Notes: generated from the letters alone by a model not told the origin. A DNA stretch of 42,942 nucleotides from Clostridia bacterium (GCA_900769875.1 CAAGII010000045.1:1-42942); one strand, 5' to 3'; positions 31,986 to 41,080 are shown, counted from the first letter of the stretch. Made by a program: numbers and translations.

Positions 31986-34279
31986 CCGTGTCCCTCCGCT
32001 GCCCGTCGCGCAAGCAGGCGGCGCAGAATGACGCCGCTGACTCTCTTTCCCTCTGCGCCGATCTCGCCCACAGGCCCCGCGCAGCTTGGGCAGCCGCATT
32101 CGCAGGGGCAGCCCTCCACAACGTCCAGCGCCCTGTCCAAAAGCTGCTGCTGCATGCTGTACGCCTTCTGCGCAAGCCCCACGCCGCCCGCGATGTTGTC
32201 ATAGAGGATCACCGTTGGCTGGTCGGTGAGTGGACTCTTGACCTGATAGAGCACCGCCACATCCTGCGGCGCGCACATCAGGTACAGGGGCGCGACAATC
32301 CTGAGCAGATTCGCCACGCCCAGCATGCCGCCCTTGAGGGTATCGTTGTCCATGGATTGCGTCAGGCTGTCCGGCAGCGTCCACCACATGGCGGTGGTGT
32401 GCATGTCCGTTTCCGGCAGCCGCACATGCCCGAAGCCCAGCGTCTCGTGGGTGTCAAAGCGGATTTTCTTGAACATGGTAACCAGCGCGGTCACCTTCAC
32501 CTCGCCCAGCGCGCGCTTTGCGCCGTCCTGCGCAACCTCCTGCGTTTCCACGTCCAGCAGGCTCAGGCTGACGTTGAGGTTTGCGTCCGTGTAGTAGCCC
32601 ACATTGACCTGACGGATGAACGCCTTGCATGCGTCAAAATCCAGCTTCTCCACCTGATACTGCTGCGCCTCATGCATATAGATGGCGTTCTCATGCAGCA
32701 GCATCGGCACGGTGAAGCGGTCCATTTCGCCGATCACGCGATGACGCTGCGGATCGGTGATATCGACGATGAGGAAATTCTCCTCAGCCGCCGCCGAGCG
32801 CAGGCTGATTTCACTGGCGGGGAAATCCTCCGCCGACCAGTGGTAGCGCCCGCCGACATGGCGCAGGATGCTGGCGTCGGTCAGATAATCCAGCAGAGCG
32901 TCCGGCGACGGCGCGTTGCCGAACGCATCTCCGTCCTCAAAGGGCAGCTCAAAGGCCGCGCACTTGAAGTGACTCAGCAGGATGTACAGATTGTCCGGAT
33001 TCACCAGCGCATGCTCCGGCGACTGATGGAGGAAGTAGTCCGGATGGCTGACGATATACTGATCCAGCGCGGAGGAGCCGGCGATGAAGAACACGATGCT
33101 CGTGCTTTTGCGCCGCCCCGCGCGTCCCGCCTGCTGCCACGCGCTGGCGATGGTGCCGGGATAGCCGCACAGCACGCACGCATCCAGCGCGCCGATGTCG
33201 ATGCCCAGCTCGAGCGCGTTGGTGGAAACCACCGCGTCCACCTCGCCCGCTCTCAGTCCGCGCTCGATCTCCCTGCGCTGCGTCGGCAGATAGCCGCCGC
33301 GATAGCCGCGCACACGTCCCGCGTTGCCCAGCGGATCGCGCACCACGTCCTTGAGATAACGGGTCAGCACCTCCACGGTCAGTCGCGACCGGGCAAAGGT
33401 GATGGTCTGGATGCCGCATTTGAGCAACATTTCCGTGATGGCGCGCGTTTCCGGGATCACACCCCTGCGGATGCCAAGCTGCCGGTTGACCACGGGCGGA
33501 TTGTAAAACACAAAATGCCTCACGCCCTGCGGCGCGCCGTTGTCATCCACCACGCAGACGCTGCGCCCCGTCAGCGTTTCCGCGAGCTCCTGCGGATTGG
33601 CGATGGTCGCGCTGCACAGGATGAACTGTGGATGGCTGCCGTAGAACTCGCACAGGCGCATCAGCCGCCTGAGCACGTTGGCCAGATTGGAGCCAAACAC
33701 GCCGCGATAGGTATGGATTTCGTCAATCACGATATAGCGCAGGTTTTCAAACAGCTTGACCCATGTGGTGTGATGCGGCAGAATGCTGGAATGCAGCATA
33801 TCCGGATTGGTGACCACAATGTGTCCGGCCTGCCGCACCGCCTTGCGCGCAGCCGCGGGCGTATCGCCGTCATAGGTGAATGTCTTGATATCCAGCCCTG
33901 CCAGCTCGATCAGCTCATAAAGCTCGCTGACCTGATCCGCGCTCAGCGCCTTGGTCGGAAACAGGTACAGCGCGCGCGCATCTGGGTTTTTCATGATGGC
34001 GTTGAGCACCGGCAGATTATAGCACATGGTCTTGCCGGACGCGGTGGGCGTCACCACCACCACATCCTGTCCCGCAAGCACCTCGCGCACGGCATGCGCT
34101 TGGTGGCTGTACAGCTGATGAATGCCGCGCCTGTGAAGCAGCGCAATCAGGCGCTCATCCAGCCCCTCGGGGCAGGGCGCGTATACGGCTGGGTGTGCCG
34201 GCATGGTTTCCCAGCGGACGACGTTTTCCATAAAAAGGTTGTCCATTCTGAGCTTCTCCGCAAGCTGATCCACATTCAT
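31982..34279 (-). CDS. mrfA: MrfA-like (YprA) DEAD/DEAH-box helicase with C-terminal DUF1998 zinc module
   Basis: The product is 765 residues. Start 34279 (MNVDQLAEKLRMDN) is chosen because GGGAGG lies 8 nt upstream; a GTG at 34288 overlaps that site. Helicase motifs: VVVTPTASGKTMCYN (motif I), IVIDEIHTYRG (motif II, DEIH), LCSATIANP (motif III), NALELGIDIGALDA and QQAGRAGRRKS (motif VI). The C-terminal DUF1998 domain ends with CPCECGCPSCAG, the four-Cys cluster of MrfA. In B. subtilis it unwinds damaged DNA with MrfB as nuclease. It is first in the mrfA-mrfB-TPR unit and divergent from rex. Confidence 0.9.
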   Translation of the reverse strand: MNVDQLAEKLRMDNLFMENVVRWETMPAHPAVYAPCPEGLDERLIALLHRRGIHQLYSHQAHAVREVLAGQDVVVVTPTASGKTMCYNLPVLNAIMKNPDARALYLFPTKALSADQVSELYELIELAGLDIKTFTYDGDTPAAARKAVRQAGHIVVTNPDMLHSSILPHHTTWVKLFENLRYIVIDEIHTYRGVFGSNLANVLRRLMRLCEFYGSHPQFILCSATIANPQELAETLTGRSVCVVDDNGAPQGVRHFVFYNPPVVNRQLGIRRGVIPETRAITEMLLKCGIQTITFARSRLTVEVLTRYLKDVVRDPLGNAGRVRGYRGGYLPTQRREIERGLRAGEVDAVVSTNALELGIDIGALDACVLCGYPGTIASAWQQAGRAGRRKSTSIVFFIAGSSALDQYIVSHPDYFLHQSPEHALVNPDNLYILLSHFKCAAFELPFEDGDAFGNAPSPDALLDYLTDASILRHVGGRYHWSAEDFPASEISLRSAAAEENFLIVDITDPQRHRVIGEMDRFTVPMLLHENAIYMHEAQQYQVEKLDFDACKAFIRQVNVGYYTDANLNVSLSLLDVETQEVAQDGAKRALGEVKVTALVTMFKKIRFDTHETLGFGHVRLPETDMHTTAMWWTLPDSLTQSMDNDTLKGGMLGVANLLRIVAPLYLMCAPQDVAVLYQVKSPLTDQPTVILYDNIAGGVGLAQKAYSMQQQLLDRALDVVEGCPCECGCPSCAGPVGEIGAEGKRVSGVILRRLLARRAAEGHG

Positions 34280-34308
34280 CGCATTCACCTCCCGCGCGTT
34301 TCCCTACC

Positions 34309-34341
34309 ATTATAATGCGCCTTGCCCTGATGCGCAAGGCG
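34309..34341 (-). promoter_or_regulatory. mrfA promoter with an 8-8-8 inverted repeat
   Basis: On the minus strand TTGCGC (34337-34332) and a perfect TATAAT (34314-34309) are 17 nt apart, 30 nt before the mrfA ATG. A perfect inverted repeat, CGCCTTGC (34318-34325) and GCAAGGCG (34334-34341) with an 8-nt spacer, covers the promoter spacer and -35. Its placement is that of a repressor operator. It does not match the Gram-positive LexA box. Confidence 0.6.
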
Positions 34342-34416
34342 AACAGCGAATTTTCCCGTCGTTGTGCTGCGTGGTGGCGCAAGGCGCTCCATATGTAACA
34401 TTTTAGTGACAAATGA

Positions 34417-34445
34417 TTGCAAAATTGTTGTGATTGTGCTATGAT
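34417..34445 (+). promoter_or_regulatory. Promoter of rex
   Basis: TTGCAA (34417-34422) and TATGAT (34440-34445) are 17 nt apart, 46 nt before the rex ATG, in a locally AT-rich stretch. No clear Rex operator palindrome is seen, so autoregulation is not shown. Confidence 0.65.
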
Positions 34446-34490
34446 TGAAACTGTCTATTCATGCAAAAGCGATGCTCAGGAGGGATCTTC

Positions 34491-35135
34491 ATGGCAGGGC
34501 ACGTTTCAGAGGCGGTCATTCGCCGCCTTCCCGGATATTATCGTCATCTTCGCGAGCTGGAGGCGGACGGCGTAACGCAGATTTCCTCGCAGGAGCTGGG
34601 CCGTCGGATGCAGCAGACGCCTTCGCAAATCCGGCAGGACATCAACTGCTTCGGGGGCTTCGGCAGGCAGGGTTACGGCTACAAGGTCACCGAGCTGAAG
34701 GAGCGCATCGGTGAGATTCTGGGGCTGGACAAGCAGCACAAAATGATTATCCTCGGCGCAGGCTCCATCGGCTCCGCAGTCGCGCGCTATCCCTCCTTTT
34801 CGCGCGAGGGCTTTGAGACCATCGCCATTTTCGACGTCAGTCCCGCCAAGATCGGTACGGAGATTTGCGGCGTGACCGTGCGCGACATGGAGGATCTGGA
34901 GGCGTTTCTTTCACAGCAGCAGGTGGATATCGCCGTGCTGGCGCTGCCCGCCGGTGTGGCGCAGGACAATCTTGACCGGCTGGACGAGGCCGGCGTGCGC
35001 GGCGTATGGAACTTTGCGCCCACGGACCTGAACCATTCGGAGCGTATGACCGTGGTCAACGTGCATTTGAGCGACAGCCTGCAAATTCTGTCCTACAAGA
35101 TGGCGCATCAGGGCGACGAGCCTGTCGCGGAATAA
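34491..35135 (+). CDS. rex: Redox-sensing transcriptional repressor Rex
   Basis: Senses NADH/NAD and represses fermentation and respiration genes. The product is 214 residues, normal. The start at 34491 follows AGGAGGG. The winged helix-turn-helix covers residues 1-80 (RRLPGYYRHLRELEADGV, SSQELGRRMQQTPSQIRQDI, NCFGGFGRQGYGYKV). The Rossmann domain begins MIILGAGSIGSAVARYPSF, then IFDVSPAKIGTEICG. The C-terminal swap helix is visible in VNVHLSDSLQILSYKM. A VanW-domain gene follows after 21 nt without a terminator, so they are probably cotranscribed. Confidence 0.94.
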   Translation: MAGHVSEAVIRRLPGYYRHLRELEADGVTQISSQELGRRMQQTPSQIRQDINCFGGFGRQGYGYKVTELKERIGEILGLDKQHKMIILGAGSIGSAVARYPSFSREGFETIAIFDVSPAKIGTEICGVTVRDMEDLEAFLSQQQVDIAVLALPAGVAQDNLDRLDEAGVRGVWNFAPTDLNHSERMTVVNVHLSDSLQILSYKMAHQGDEPVAE

Positions 35136-35156
35136 ACCGGACACAGGAGGCAACAC

Positions 35157-36866
35157 ATGCAGCACATGCCCAATCGAGGCGACGGACGGCATGTACCCAC
35201 CCGGCAGCCGCTGCCGGAGCACAAGGGCGATGAAAGGGACGACGAGCCGCGCAGCCTGAAGGGACGCGACCGCGCGGTGCAGGAGCATATTGACGCGACG
35301 CGCGCCCCCCGAACCCTTTACGACGACTTTGACACCTACTATGATTCCGACACGTTCCACCACAGGAGGAAGCAGCCGCACAAGCCGCTGTACTATGTGC
35401 TGCATGGATTCATCATCCTGACATGCGTGCTGCTTCTGTGCAGCATGGGATTGCTGGTCGCGCCACAGCTGCTTGGCGTGAGGTTTACAAGCCTGCCCAA
35501 CTACGCCTTTATCAACGGGCAGGTGATCGAGTGGGACGCGCAAGCCGAGCGCGCCGTGATGCAAAAGCAGCAGTACCTTGCGCGCAATGTGTTCTTCCCC
35601 GGCATCACGGTGGACGGGGTTGATGTGTCCGGCATGTCGATGGAGCAGGCATATCAGGCCGTGAGCGCCGTAGCGGCAGGCGAGGGCAGCGCCTTTGACC
35701 TGACGCTGCGCATCGGCTCGGACAAGTGGCACATTGACAGCAGCATGGTGCCCATGACGCGCAACACCGAAAGCGTACTTCGCGCCGCGTGGGCCTATGG
35801 CCGCAGCAACACAGTAAGCGGCCGCGCGCAATACCTGACGCCGCTGGAGGAGCGCGCGCAGCAGGCGGAGTCGCTTCTGCAGCAGCCGCTTGCGCTCACC
35901 ACCGCGCTGACCTATGATTACTCCGTCATCCGCGGATATACCGATACAATCGCGGAAAACTACAACCTGGAGCCGGTGAACGCAGAGGTGGCCGGATTCG
36001 ACTGGGCTTCGCGCAAATTCAGCGTCACAAGCGACGTGAGCGGCCTGGCGCTGTCTTCCGACGAGCTTTACGACGCGGTGATGGACTGCCTTGAGCGCGG
36101 CGATATGTACGCCGAAATCACGCTGGAGCCGGAGGTGCGCATCGCGTCCGTGACAAGGACGGAGCTGATGAGCCGTCTTGGCAGGATGGCCTCCTACAGC
36201 ACCACCACGACCAGCAACAGAAACCGCAACACCAACATCGAGCTGTCCGCAGCAGCCATCAACGGCCGGGTGCTTCAACCCGGCGAAGCCTTCTCCTTCA
36301 ACGACGCGACCGGTCAGCGCACCTCCGCCAAGGGCTACAAGGAGGCGGCAGCCATCTCCGGCGGCGCTGCGGCAGACGAGGTGGGCGGCGGCGTGTGTCA
36401 GACAAGCTCCACGCTGTTTGTGGCGGTCGCGCTCGCCAATCTGGAGATCGTGACCCGCTCGCCCCACGCATGGCCGAGCAGCTATGTGCCCGAGGGCTGG
36501 GATGCGACGGTCAACTGGCCCGGACTGGATTTCCGCTTCCGCAACAACACCGAGTATCCCGTCTACATTGTGGCGAGCTACGCCTCGCGCCAGCTGACGG
36601 TGGAAATTTACGGCATGAAGCTCCCCGACGGCATGTCCATCGAGCTCAAGAGCGTGTGTGTGGAGACCTATCAGGCGCCCAGCGAGATCAAGCGCGTGCA
36701 GAATCCCGACCTTCCCCGCGGCACCAGCAAAACCACCGTGCAGCGGCGCAACGGCAGCAAGTGGCAGACCTATCAGGTGTGGTACCAGCACGGACAGGAA
36801 GTGAAGCGCGAGCTGCTCTGCACCTCTGTCTACAAGGCCTATCAGCAGACCGTGGAATACAACTGA
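35157..36866 (+). CDS. VanW-family membrane-anchored protein
   Basis: The product is 569 residues. AGGAGG lies upstream of the ATG. About 75 polar, charged residues precede one membrane helix (about 80-103, YVLHGFIILTCVLLLCSMGL). The outside part has two similar putative peptidoglycan-binding (YoaR/PG_binding_4-like) segments around 155-230 and 250-330. The VanW domain then covers about 350-480: NTNIELSAAAINGRVLQPGE, FSFNDATGQRTSAKGYKEA, DEVGGGVCQTSSTLFVA and YPVYI. VanW was named from vancomycin-resistance clusters but has no proven activity. No van genes are here, so no resistance role is implied. Confidence 0.88.
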   Translation: MQHMPNRGDGRHVPTRQPLPEHKGDERDDEPRSLKGRDRAVQEHIDATRAPRTLYDDFDTYYDSDTFHHRRKQPHKPLYYVLHGFIILTCVLLLCSMGLLVAPQLLGVRFTSLPNYAFINGQVIEWDAQAERAVMQKQQYLARNVFFPGITVDGVDVSGMSMEQAYQAVSAVAAGEGSAFDLTLRIGSDKWHIDSSMVPMTRNTESVLRAAWAYGRSNTVSGRAQYLTPLEERAQQAESLLQQPLALTTALTYDYSVIRGYTDTIAENYNLEPVNAEVAGFDWASRKFSVTSDVSGLALSSDELYDAVMDCLERGDMYAEITLEPEVRIASVTRTELMSRLGRMASYSTTTTSNRNRNTNIELSAAAINGRVLQPGEAFSFNDATGQRTSAKGYKEAAAISGGAAADEVGGGVCQTSSTLFVAVALANLEIVTRSPHAWPSSYVPEGWDATVNWPGLDFRFRNNTEYPVYIVASYASRQLTVEIYGMKLPDGMSIELKSVCVETYQAPSEIKRVQNPDLPRGTSKTTVQRRNGSKWQTYQVWYQHGQEVKRELLCTSVYKAYQQTVEYN

Positions 36867-36872
36867 TCCCCT

Positions 36873-36904
36873 CAGCTGCCAGCTCCGTGCCGGCAGCTGC
36901 TTTT
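36873..36904 (+). terminator. Intrinsic terminator after the VanW gene
   Basis: CAGCTGCC and GGCAGCTG (8 bp, 11-nt loop) are followed by CTTTT, starting 6 nt after the stop. Confidence 0.7.
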
Positions 36905-36920
36905 CCATGCCCGATCGCGC

Positions 36921-36949
36921 TTGTCAGGCCATGCGAAGTATGGTACAAT
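36921..36949 (+). promoter_or_regulatory. Promoter of the ylbF-mltG-U32-GH27 operon
   Basis: TTGTCA (36921-36926) and TACAAT (36944-36949), each one base from consensus, are separated by 17 nt. The ylbF-like ATG follows 61 nt later. Confidence 0.8.
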
Positions 36950-37009
36950 AGCTGCGCGGATGATTTTCACCCGCCCATGCGTTATAGTTCACGAAAGGCA
37001 GGGAAACCT

Positions 37010-37357
37010 ATGCAGTATGACAGCGCTCACCGGCTGGCCGCCGATATCAGAGCCAGCGAGGAGTATCAGACCTACCACGCCCTGAAGGATACCGTGAATG
37101 CGGATGAAACCACCGCCGCGCTCATCCGCGAATACAGGAAGTTGCAGGTCACCCTGCAGATGACAGCCATGACCGGCCAGCAGGCGGACGCTACCGACAT
37201 GCAGCGCTTTCAGGGTATTTCCACACTGTTGTTCGCAAAGCCCGAGGTCAGCCAGTATCTGCTTGCCGAAATGCGCCTGCAGCAGGCGCTGGCGGATATT
37301 TTCCGAATCATCACCGAGGCCGCCGGTATTGATATGGAGCTGCCCGGTATCTCCTGA
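37010..37357 (+). CDS. YlbF/YmcA family regulatory protein
   Basis: The product is 115 residues, all helical, with no membrane segment: HRLAADIRASEEYQTYHALK, then IREYRKLQVTLQMTAMTGQQ and QYLLAEMRLQQALADIFRII. These are the DUF964 patterns. In Bacillus subtilis, YlbF with YmcA and YaaT adjusts RNase Y action and biofilm and sporulation decisions. Only one member is here. AAAGGCAGGG precedes the ATG. mltG begins 22 nt later. Confidence 0.82.
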   Translation: MQYDSAHRLAADIRASEEYQTYHALKDTVNADETTAALIREYRKLQVTLQMTAMTGQQADATDMQRFQGISTLLFAKPEVSQYLLAEMRLQQALADIFRIITEAAGIDMELPGIS

Positions 37358-37379
37358 AGCATCGCATGGGGGTGTCAGC

Positions 37380-38570
37380 TTGAAAAAGCCGCAGAAGGAT
37401 CGCAACTATACCTACCGCAGCATGCGCGACGAGCGGGAATACGGGGTTTTCTGGTATTCCGCGCTCTGGCGTGTGCTGCGCCCGGTGCTGATCGGCATCG
37501 CCACGCTTGTTGCGGTCACGGGCATTCTGCTGGGCATATGGCATCAGGTGTACAGCGCCTATCTCGCGCCAACCGAGCCCGGCTCGCAGGAGCCGGTCGC
37601 CTTTGAGGTGGCAAGCGGTCAGAGCCTGACGCGCGTGGCGAACAACCTTGAAGCCGCCGGGCTGATCCGCTCGCGCACGGTGTTCAAGTATTACTGCGAT
37701 TTCGCGGGCATGGGCCAGAAGATTCAGGTGGGCAGCTACACGCTGAACCGTTCCATGACCATCAAGGAGATCGCAGACCTCCTGACCACAGGCGACGGCA
37801 ATCCGCTGGTGCGCAACATCACACTGATTCCGGGCTGGACGCTGGAGGACTTCGCGGAGGATCTCACGAAAAAGGGCATCCTCCAAAGCCCCGAGGAGCT
37901 GCTCTCCCTCTGCCGCACGGGCGAAGCCTTCAAGGACTACTACTATGTCGCCGATCTCCTTGCGACGGAGCGCGTCAGCCAGCGCAAATACGCGCTGGAG
38001 GGCTACCTCGCCGCCAACACCTACGAAATCTACACCGACGCGACCGCGGAGGATATTGTCCGCAAGCTGCTCAGCCAGACCGAGCGCGTGTTTCCCGCCG
38101 ACGCGCAGGATCGCGCCCACCAGCTGGGCTACACCATGGACGAGATGCTGACGCTCGCGTCCCTGATCGAAAAGGAAGCAAAAAAGGATGATTTCACCCG
38201 CGTCAGCGCCGTTTTCCACAACCGTCTTCGCCAGAAGGTGAAGCTTGGCAGCGATGTGACCATCCACTATGTCACGGGAGTGCGCAAAATGGCGCTGACC
38301 GCAAATGATCTGGCGCTGGACAGCCCCTACAACACCTACCTGTACGCAGGTCTGCCGCTTGGGCCCATCTGCGCCCCGTCACCCGAGGCGATCAACGCGG
38401 CGCTTTACCCGGATGAGACCTTCGTGGCGGAAAACTACCTCTACTTCTGCTCCAAGGACCCGGAGAGCGGCGAATTGTACTTCTCACGCACCCTTACCGA
38501 GCACGAGCAGGCAGTCGCCATCTACTCGCCGCTGTGGAAGGCCTATGATGAATCGAGAGGAATTCAATGA
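37380..38570 (+). CDS. mltG: Endolytic peptidoglycan transglycosylase MltG
   Basis: Cuts nascent glycan strands at the membrane. The product is 396 residues from a TTG at 37380 with GGGGGTG upstream; the first ATG (37419) has no site, so the TTG is preferred. One membrane helix lies at about residues 35-58 (VLIGIATLVAVTGILLGIW). A LysM-like segment follows (FEVASGQSLTRVANNLEAAG). The catalytic domain shows LEGYLAANTYEIYTDATAED, the active-site stretch LASLIEKEAKKDDFTRVSAV with its Glu, FHNRLRQKVKLGSD and AGLPLGPICAPSPEAINAAL. It overlaps the next gene by four bases. Confidence 0.93.
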   Translation: MKKPQKDRNYTYRSMRDEREYGVFWYSALWRVLRPVLIGIATLVAVTGILLGIWHQVYSAYLAPTEPGSQEPVAFEVASGQSLTRVANNLEAAGLIRSRTVFKYYCDFAGMGQKIQVGSYTLNRSMTIKEIADLLTTGDGNPLVRNITLIPGWTLEDFAEDLTKKGILQSPEELLSLCRTGEAFKDYYYVADLLATERVSQRKYALEGYLAANTYEIYTDATAEDIVRKLLSQTERVFPADAQDRAHQLGYTMDEMLTLASLIEKEAKKDDFTRVSAVFHNRLRQKVKLGSDVTIHYVTGVRKMALTANDLALDSPYNTYLYAGLPLGPICAPSPEAINAALYPDETFVAENYLYFCSKDPESGELYFSRTLTEHEQAVAIYSPLWKAYDESRGIQ

Positions 38571-39802
38571 TGCACAAGGTCGAGCTGCTTTGCCCCGCAG
38601 GCAGCATGGACAGCCTCAGAGCCGCGCTGCACTTCGGAGCGGACGCCGTATACGGCGGTATGAAAGCCTATGGTCTGCGCGCCTTTGCCGGTAACTTTGA
38701 TGAAACGGAGCTGCGCGAGGCGGTACGCCTCTGCCACGAAGCAGGCAGGAGGTTCTATGTAACGCTCAATGCCATGCCGTTTGACGATCAGCTCCCAGGC
38801 TTTGTCGAGGCGGCGCGTCAGGCGCAGGCGGCGGGCGTGGACGCGGCAATCGTGAGCGATCTGGGCGCGATTGTGACGCTGCGCGATCAGCTTCCGCAGC
38901 TGACGCTGCATGTCAGCACCCAGGCAAGCACCGTCAACAGCGCCGCCGTGAGGCACTACCGCGCGCTTGGCTGCAGCCGCGTGATCCTTGCCCGCGAGGT
39001 GTCCCTTCATCGGATTGAGCGCATGCGCGCCAGCGTCCCCGAGGATATGGAGCTGGAGTGCTTTGTGCACGGCGCAAGCTGCATGGCGTATTCAGGGCGC
39101 TGCCTACTATCAAGCGCGTTAGCGGGTCGCAGCGGGAATCAGGGCACCTGTGCGCAGCCCTGCCGCTGGCAGTACCATGTGGTGGAGGAAAAGCGTCCGG
39201 GCGAATACCTGCCCGTATGCGAGGACGAAAATGGTACCTACATTTTCTCCGCAAGAGACCTGAACCTGATGCCGCTTCTGCCCGATCTCATCCGCGCGGG
39301 CGTCGCAAGCCTGAAGATCGAGGGGCGCATGAAAACTGCCTACTATGTGGCTGTGGTCACCGGCGCATACCGCAGGGCGCTTGAACTCCTTCAAAAGAGC
39401 GAGGTTGCGTTCCGCGAGGCGCTGCCCGACCTGATGCAGGAGCTGCAATGCGCCAGCCACCGCGAAAGCGACACAGGCTTCATGCTTGGCGCGCCTGAAA
39501 TACCCGGCGGCGCGGAGGGCTTTCACCAGCGCCGTGAATACCTTGCTCAGGTGGTGGACGACGCTCCGGCAAACGAACCCGCGCGCCTTCTGCTCAAAAA
39601 CCGCTTTCACGCGGGCGATGAGCTGGAAATGATGACGCGGGAGGGCGTCAGGCCGTTGACCGCCTCCGCCTTCCTTCGTGAAAGGACGGGAGAAACCCTG
39701 ACAACGCTTGGCATTGCCGGGGAAACGATCCTCATGCCCGTCCCCTTCCCTGTACAGCGCGGCGACATGCTGCGCGGCCCGGTGCGTAATCACCGCACAT
39801 GA
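38567..39802 (+). CDS. Peptidase U32 family protein (probable tRNA/rRNA hydroxylation-type Fe-S enzyme)
   Basis: The product is 411 residues. The ATG overlaps the mltG stop, with GAGAGGA upstream. The barrel opens with LLCPAGSMDSLRAALHFGAD and AVYGGMKAYGLRAFAGNF. The U32 signature is ECFVHGASCMAYSGRCLLSS, followed by NQGTCAQPCRWQY. The four Cys fit the [4Fe-4S] cluster proposed for RlhA/TrhP-type members, which hydroxylate RNA bases using prephenate-derived chemistry. Early members were called collagenases, but a protease role is doubtful. The pairing with mltG is seen in other Firmicutes. Confidence 0.85.
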   Translation: MMHKVELLCPAGSMDSLRAALHFGADAVYGGMKAYGLRAFAGNFDETELREAVRLCHEAGRRFYVTLNAMPFDDQLPGFVEAARQAQAAGVDAAIVSDLGAIVTLRDQLPQLTLHVSTQASTVNSAAVRHYRALGCSRVILAREVSLHRIERMRASVPEDMELECFVHGASCMAYSGRCLLSSALAGRSGNQGTCAQPCRWQYHVVEEKRPGEYLPVCEDENGTYIFSARDLNLMPLLPDLIRAGVASLKIEGRMKTAYYVAVVTGAYRRALELLQKSEVAFREALPDLMQELQCASHRESDTGFMLGAPEIPGGAEGFHQRREYLAQVVDDAPANEPARLLLKNRFHAGDELEMMTREGVRPLTASAFLRERTGETLTTLGIAGETILMPVPFPVQRGDMLRGPVRNHRT

Positions 39803-39823
39803 TCTGCAACAGGAGGAATCAAC

Positions 39824-41074
39824 ATGCGTGCATATCATCCGCCCATGGGCTGGAACAGCTGGGACTGCTACGGCGCGGCTGTGACGGAGGGCATAGTCAG
39901 GCAGAATGCGGCATACATGGCGTCGCATCTGCGTGCTTTCGGCTGGGAATACGTGGTGGTGGATATCCAGTGGTATCAGCCCACCGCCACCAATCACGAG
40001 TATGAGCCCTTCGCGCCCCTGTGCATGGACGCGTTCGGCCGCCTGACGCCCGCTGTCAACCGCTTCCCCAGCGCGGAAGGCGGGCAGGGCTTCAAGCCGC
40101 TGGCGGATGCCGTTCACAGCCTCGGGCTGAAGTTCGGCATTCACATCATGCGCGGGCTTCCGAGGATGGCGGCGCACCAGCGTCTGCCCATTCACGGAAG
40201 CGGCTACACCTGCGCGGACGCGGCGAATCCCAACTCCGTTTGCGCGTGGAACCCGGATATGTACGGTCTTCGCAGCGATCATCCCGCCGCGCGCGCCTAC
40301 TACGACAGCATTTTCCGTCTCTACGCGTCATGGGGCGTGGACTTTGTGAAGTGCGACGATATCGCCCGCGAATACCCGCACTGCGAAAAGGAGATCGAGC
40401 TGATCAGCGAGGCATGCGCCGGCTGCGGGCGCGACATCGTGCTGTCCCTGTCGCCCGGCCCCGCGCCGCTTGAGCGCGCCGAGCATCTGAAGCGCTACGC
40501 CAACATGTGGCGCATCACCGATGATTTCTGGGATGAATGGCGACTGCTGCACGGCATGTTTGAGCGCGCGGAAAAGTGGTGCATCCATGCGGGGCCCGGA
40601 CACTGGCCGGACGCCGATATGCTCCCTGTTGGTGCGCTGCGTCAGGATTATGACCCAGACGACCGCACCAGATTCACGCCCATGGAGCAGCGCACCATGA
40701 TGACCCTCTGGTGTATGATGCGCTCCCCGCTGATGATCGGCGGCGAGCTGACGAAGCTGGATGATTTCACCCTGCGCCTGCTGACCAACGCGCCGCTGCT
40801 CGCCATTGAGAAGGAGAGCCACTGCGCGCATCCGCTCTACCGCACGGACAACGCCTGCGCGTGGGTCGCGCCGCGCCGCGACGGCACGGGCATGTACGCC
40901 GCGCTGTTCAACCTGAGCGATGAAGCGCAGACGCTTTCACTTCCCAGCGAGACACTGATGCTGCCCTCGCTCAGCGCGACCGAGCTGTGGAGCGGCGCGG
41001 TCACCACGGACGCGGACGCGCTCACCGCGCAGCTTGCGCCGCACGACGCCGCCGTGTGGTTCATCCGCTTCTAA
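39824..41074 (+). CDS. Glycoside hydrolase family 27-like protein (alpha-galactosidase type), cytoplasmic
   Basis: The product is 416 residues with no signal peptide. AGGAGG lies upstream of the ATG. The fold reads PPMGWNSWDCYGAAVTEG, WEYVVVDIQWYQP, LKFGIHIMRGLPR, the nucleophile region GVDFVKCDDIA (Asp after Lys-Cys), MWRITDDFWDEW (acid/base Asp), GPGHWPDADML and MRSPLMIGGEL. These are GH27 landmarks and a C-terminal beta domain follows. Being intracellular it would act on imported oligosaccharides; alpha-galactosides, alpha-N-acetylgalactosaminides or beta-L-arabinosides are all possible. It is last in the operon, whose other members are unrelated to sugar use. galK lies 25 kb away. Confidence 0.82.
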   Translation: MRAYHPPMGWNSWDCYGAAVTEGIVRQNAAYMASHLRAFGWEYVVVDIQWYQPTATNHEYEPFAPLCMDAFGRLTPAVNRFPSAEGGQGFKPLADAVHSLGLKFGIHIMRGLPRMAAHQRLPIHGSGYTCADAANPNSVCAWNPDMYGLRSDHPAARAYYDSIFRLYASWGVDFVKCDDIAREYPHCEKEIELISEACAGCGRDIVLSLSPGPAPLERAEHLKRYANMWRITDDFWDEWRLLHGMFERAEKWCIHAGPGHWPDADMLPVGALRQDYDPDDRTRFTPMEQRTMMTLWCMMRSPLMIGGELTKLDDFTLRLLTNAPLLAIEKESHCAHPLYRTDNACAWVAPRRDGTGMYAALFNLSDEAQTLSLPSETLMLPSLSATELWSGAVTTDADALTAQLAPHDAAVWFIRF

Positions 41075-41080
41075 GCACAC

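Noticed and set aside
31988..34315. A 775-codon plus-strand open frame opposite mrfA, and similar long frames opposite mrfB (29973-31952) and the VanW gene (34911-36908)
   Set aside because: They are mirror frames of real genes, with His/Arg/Gln-rich shadow composition, no start site and no domains.
34385..34445. A possible Rex operator in the rex promoter
   Set aside because: The stretch contains TTGTTGTGATTGTG and GTGACAA, but no palindrome matching the Rex consensus.
35157..36866. VanW protein as evidence of glycopeptide resistance
   Set aside because: VanW domains are common in Firmicutes without resistance, and no vanHAX or regulator genes are present.
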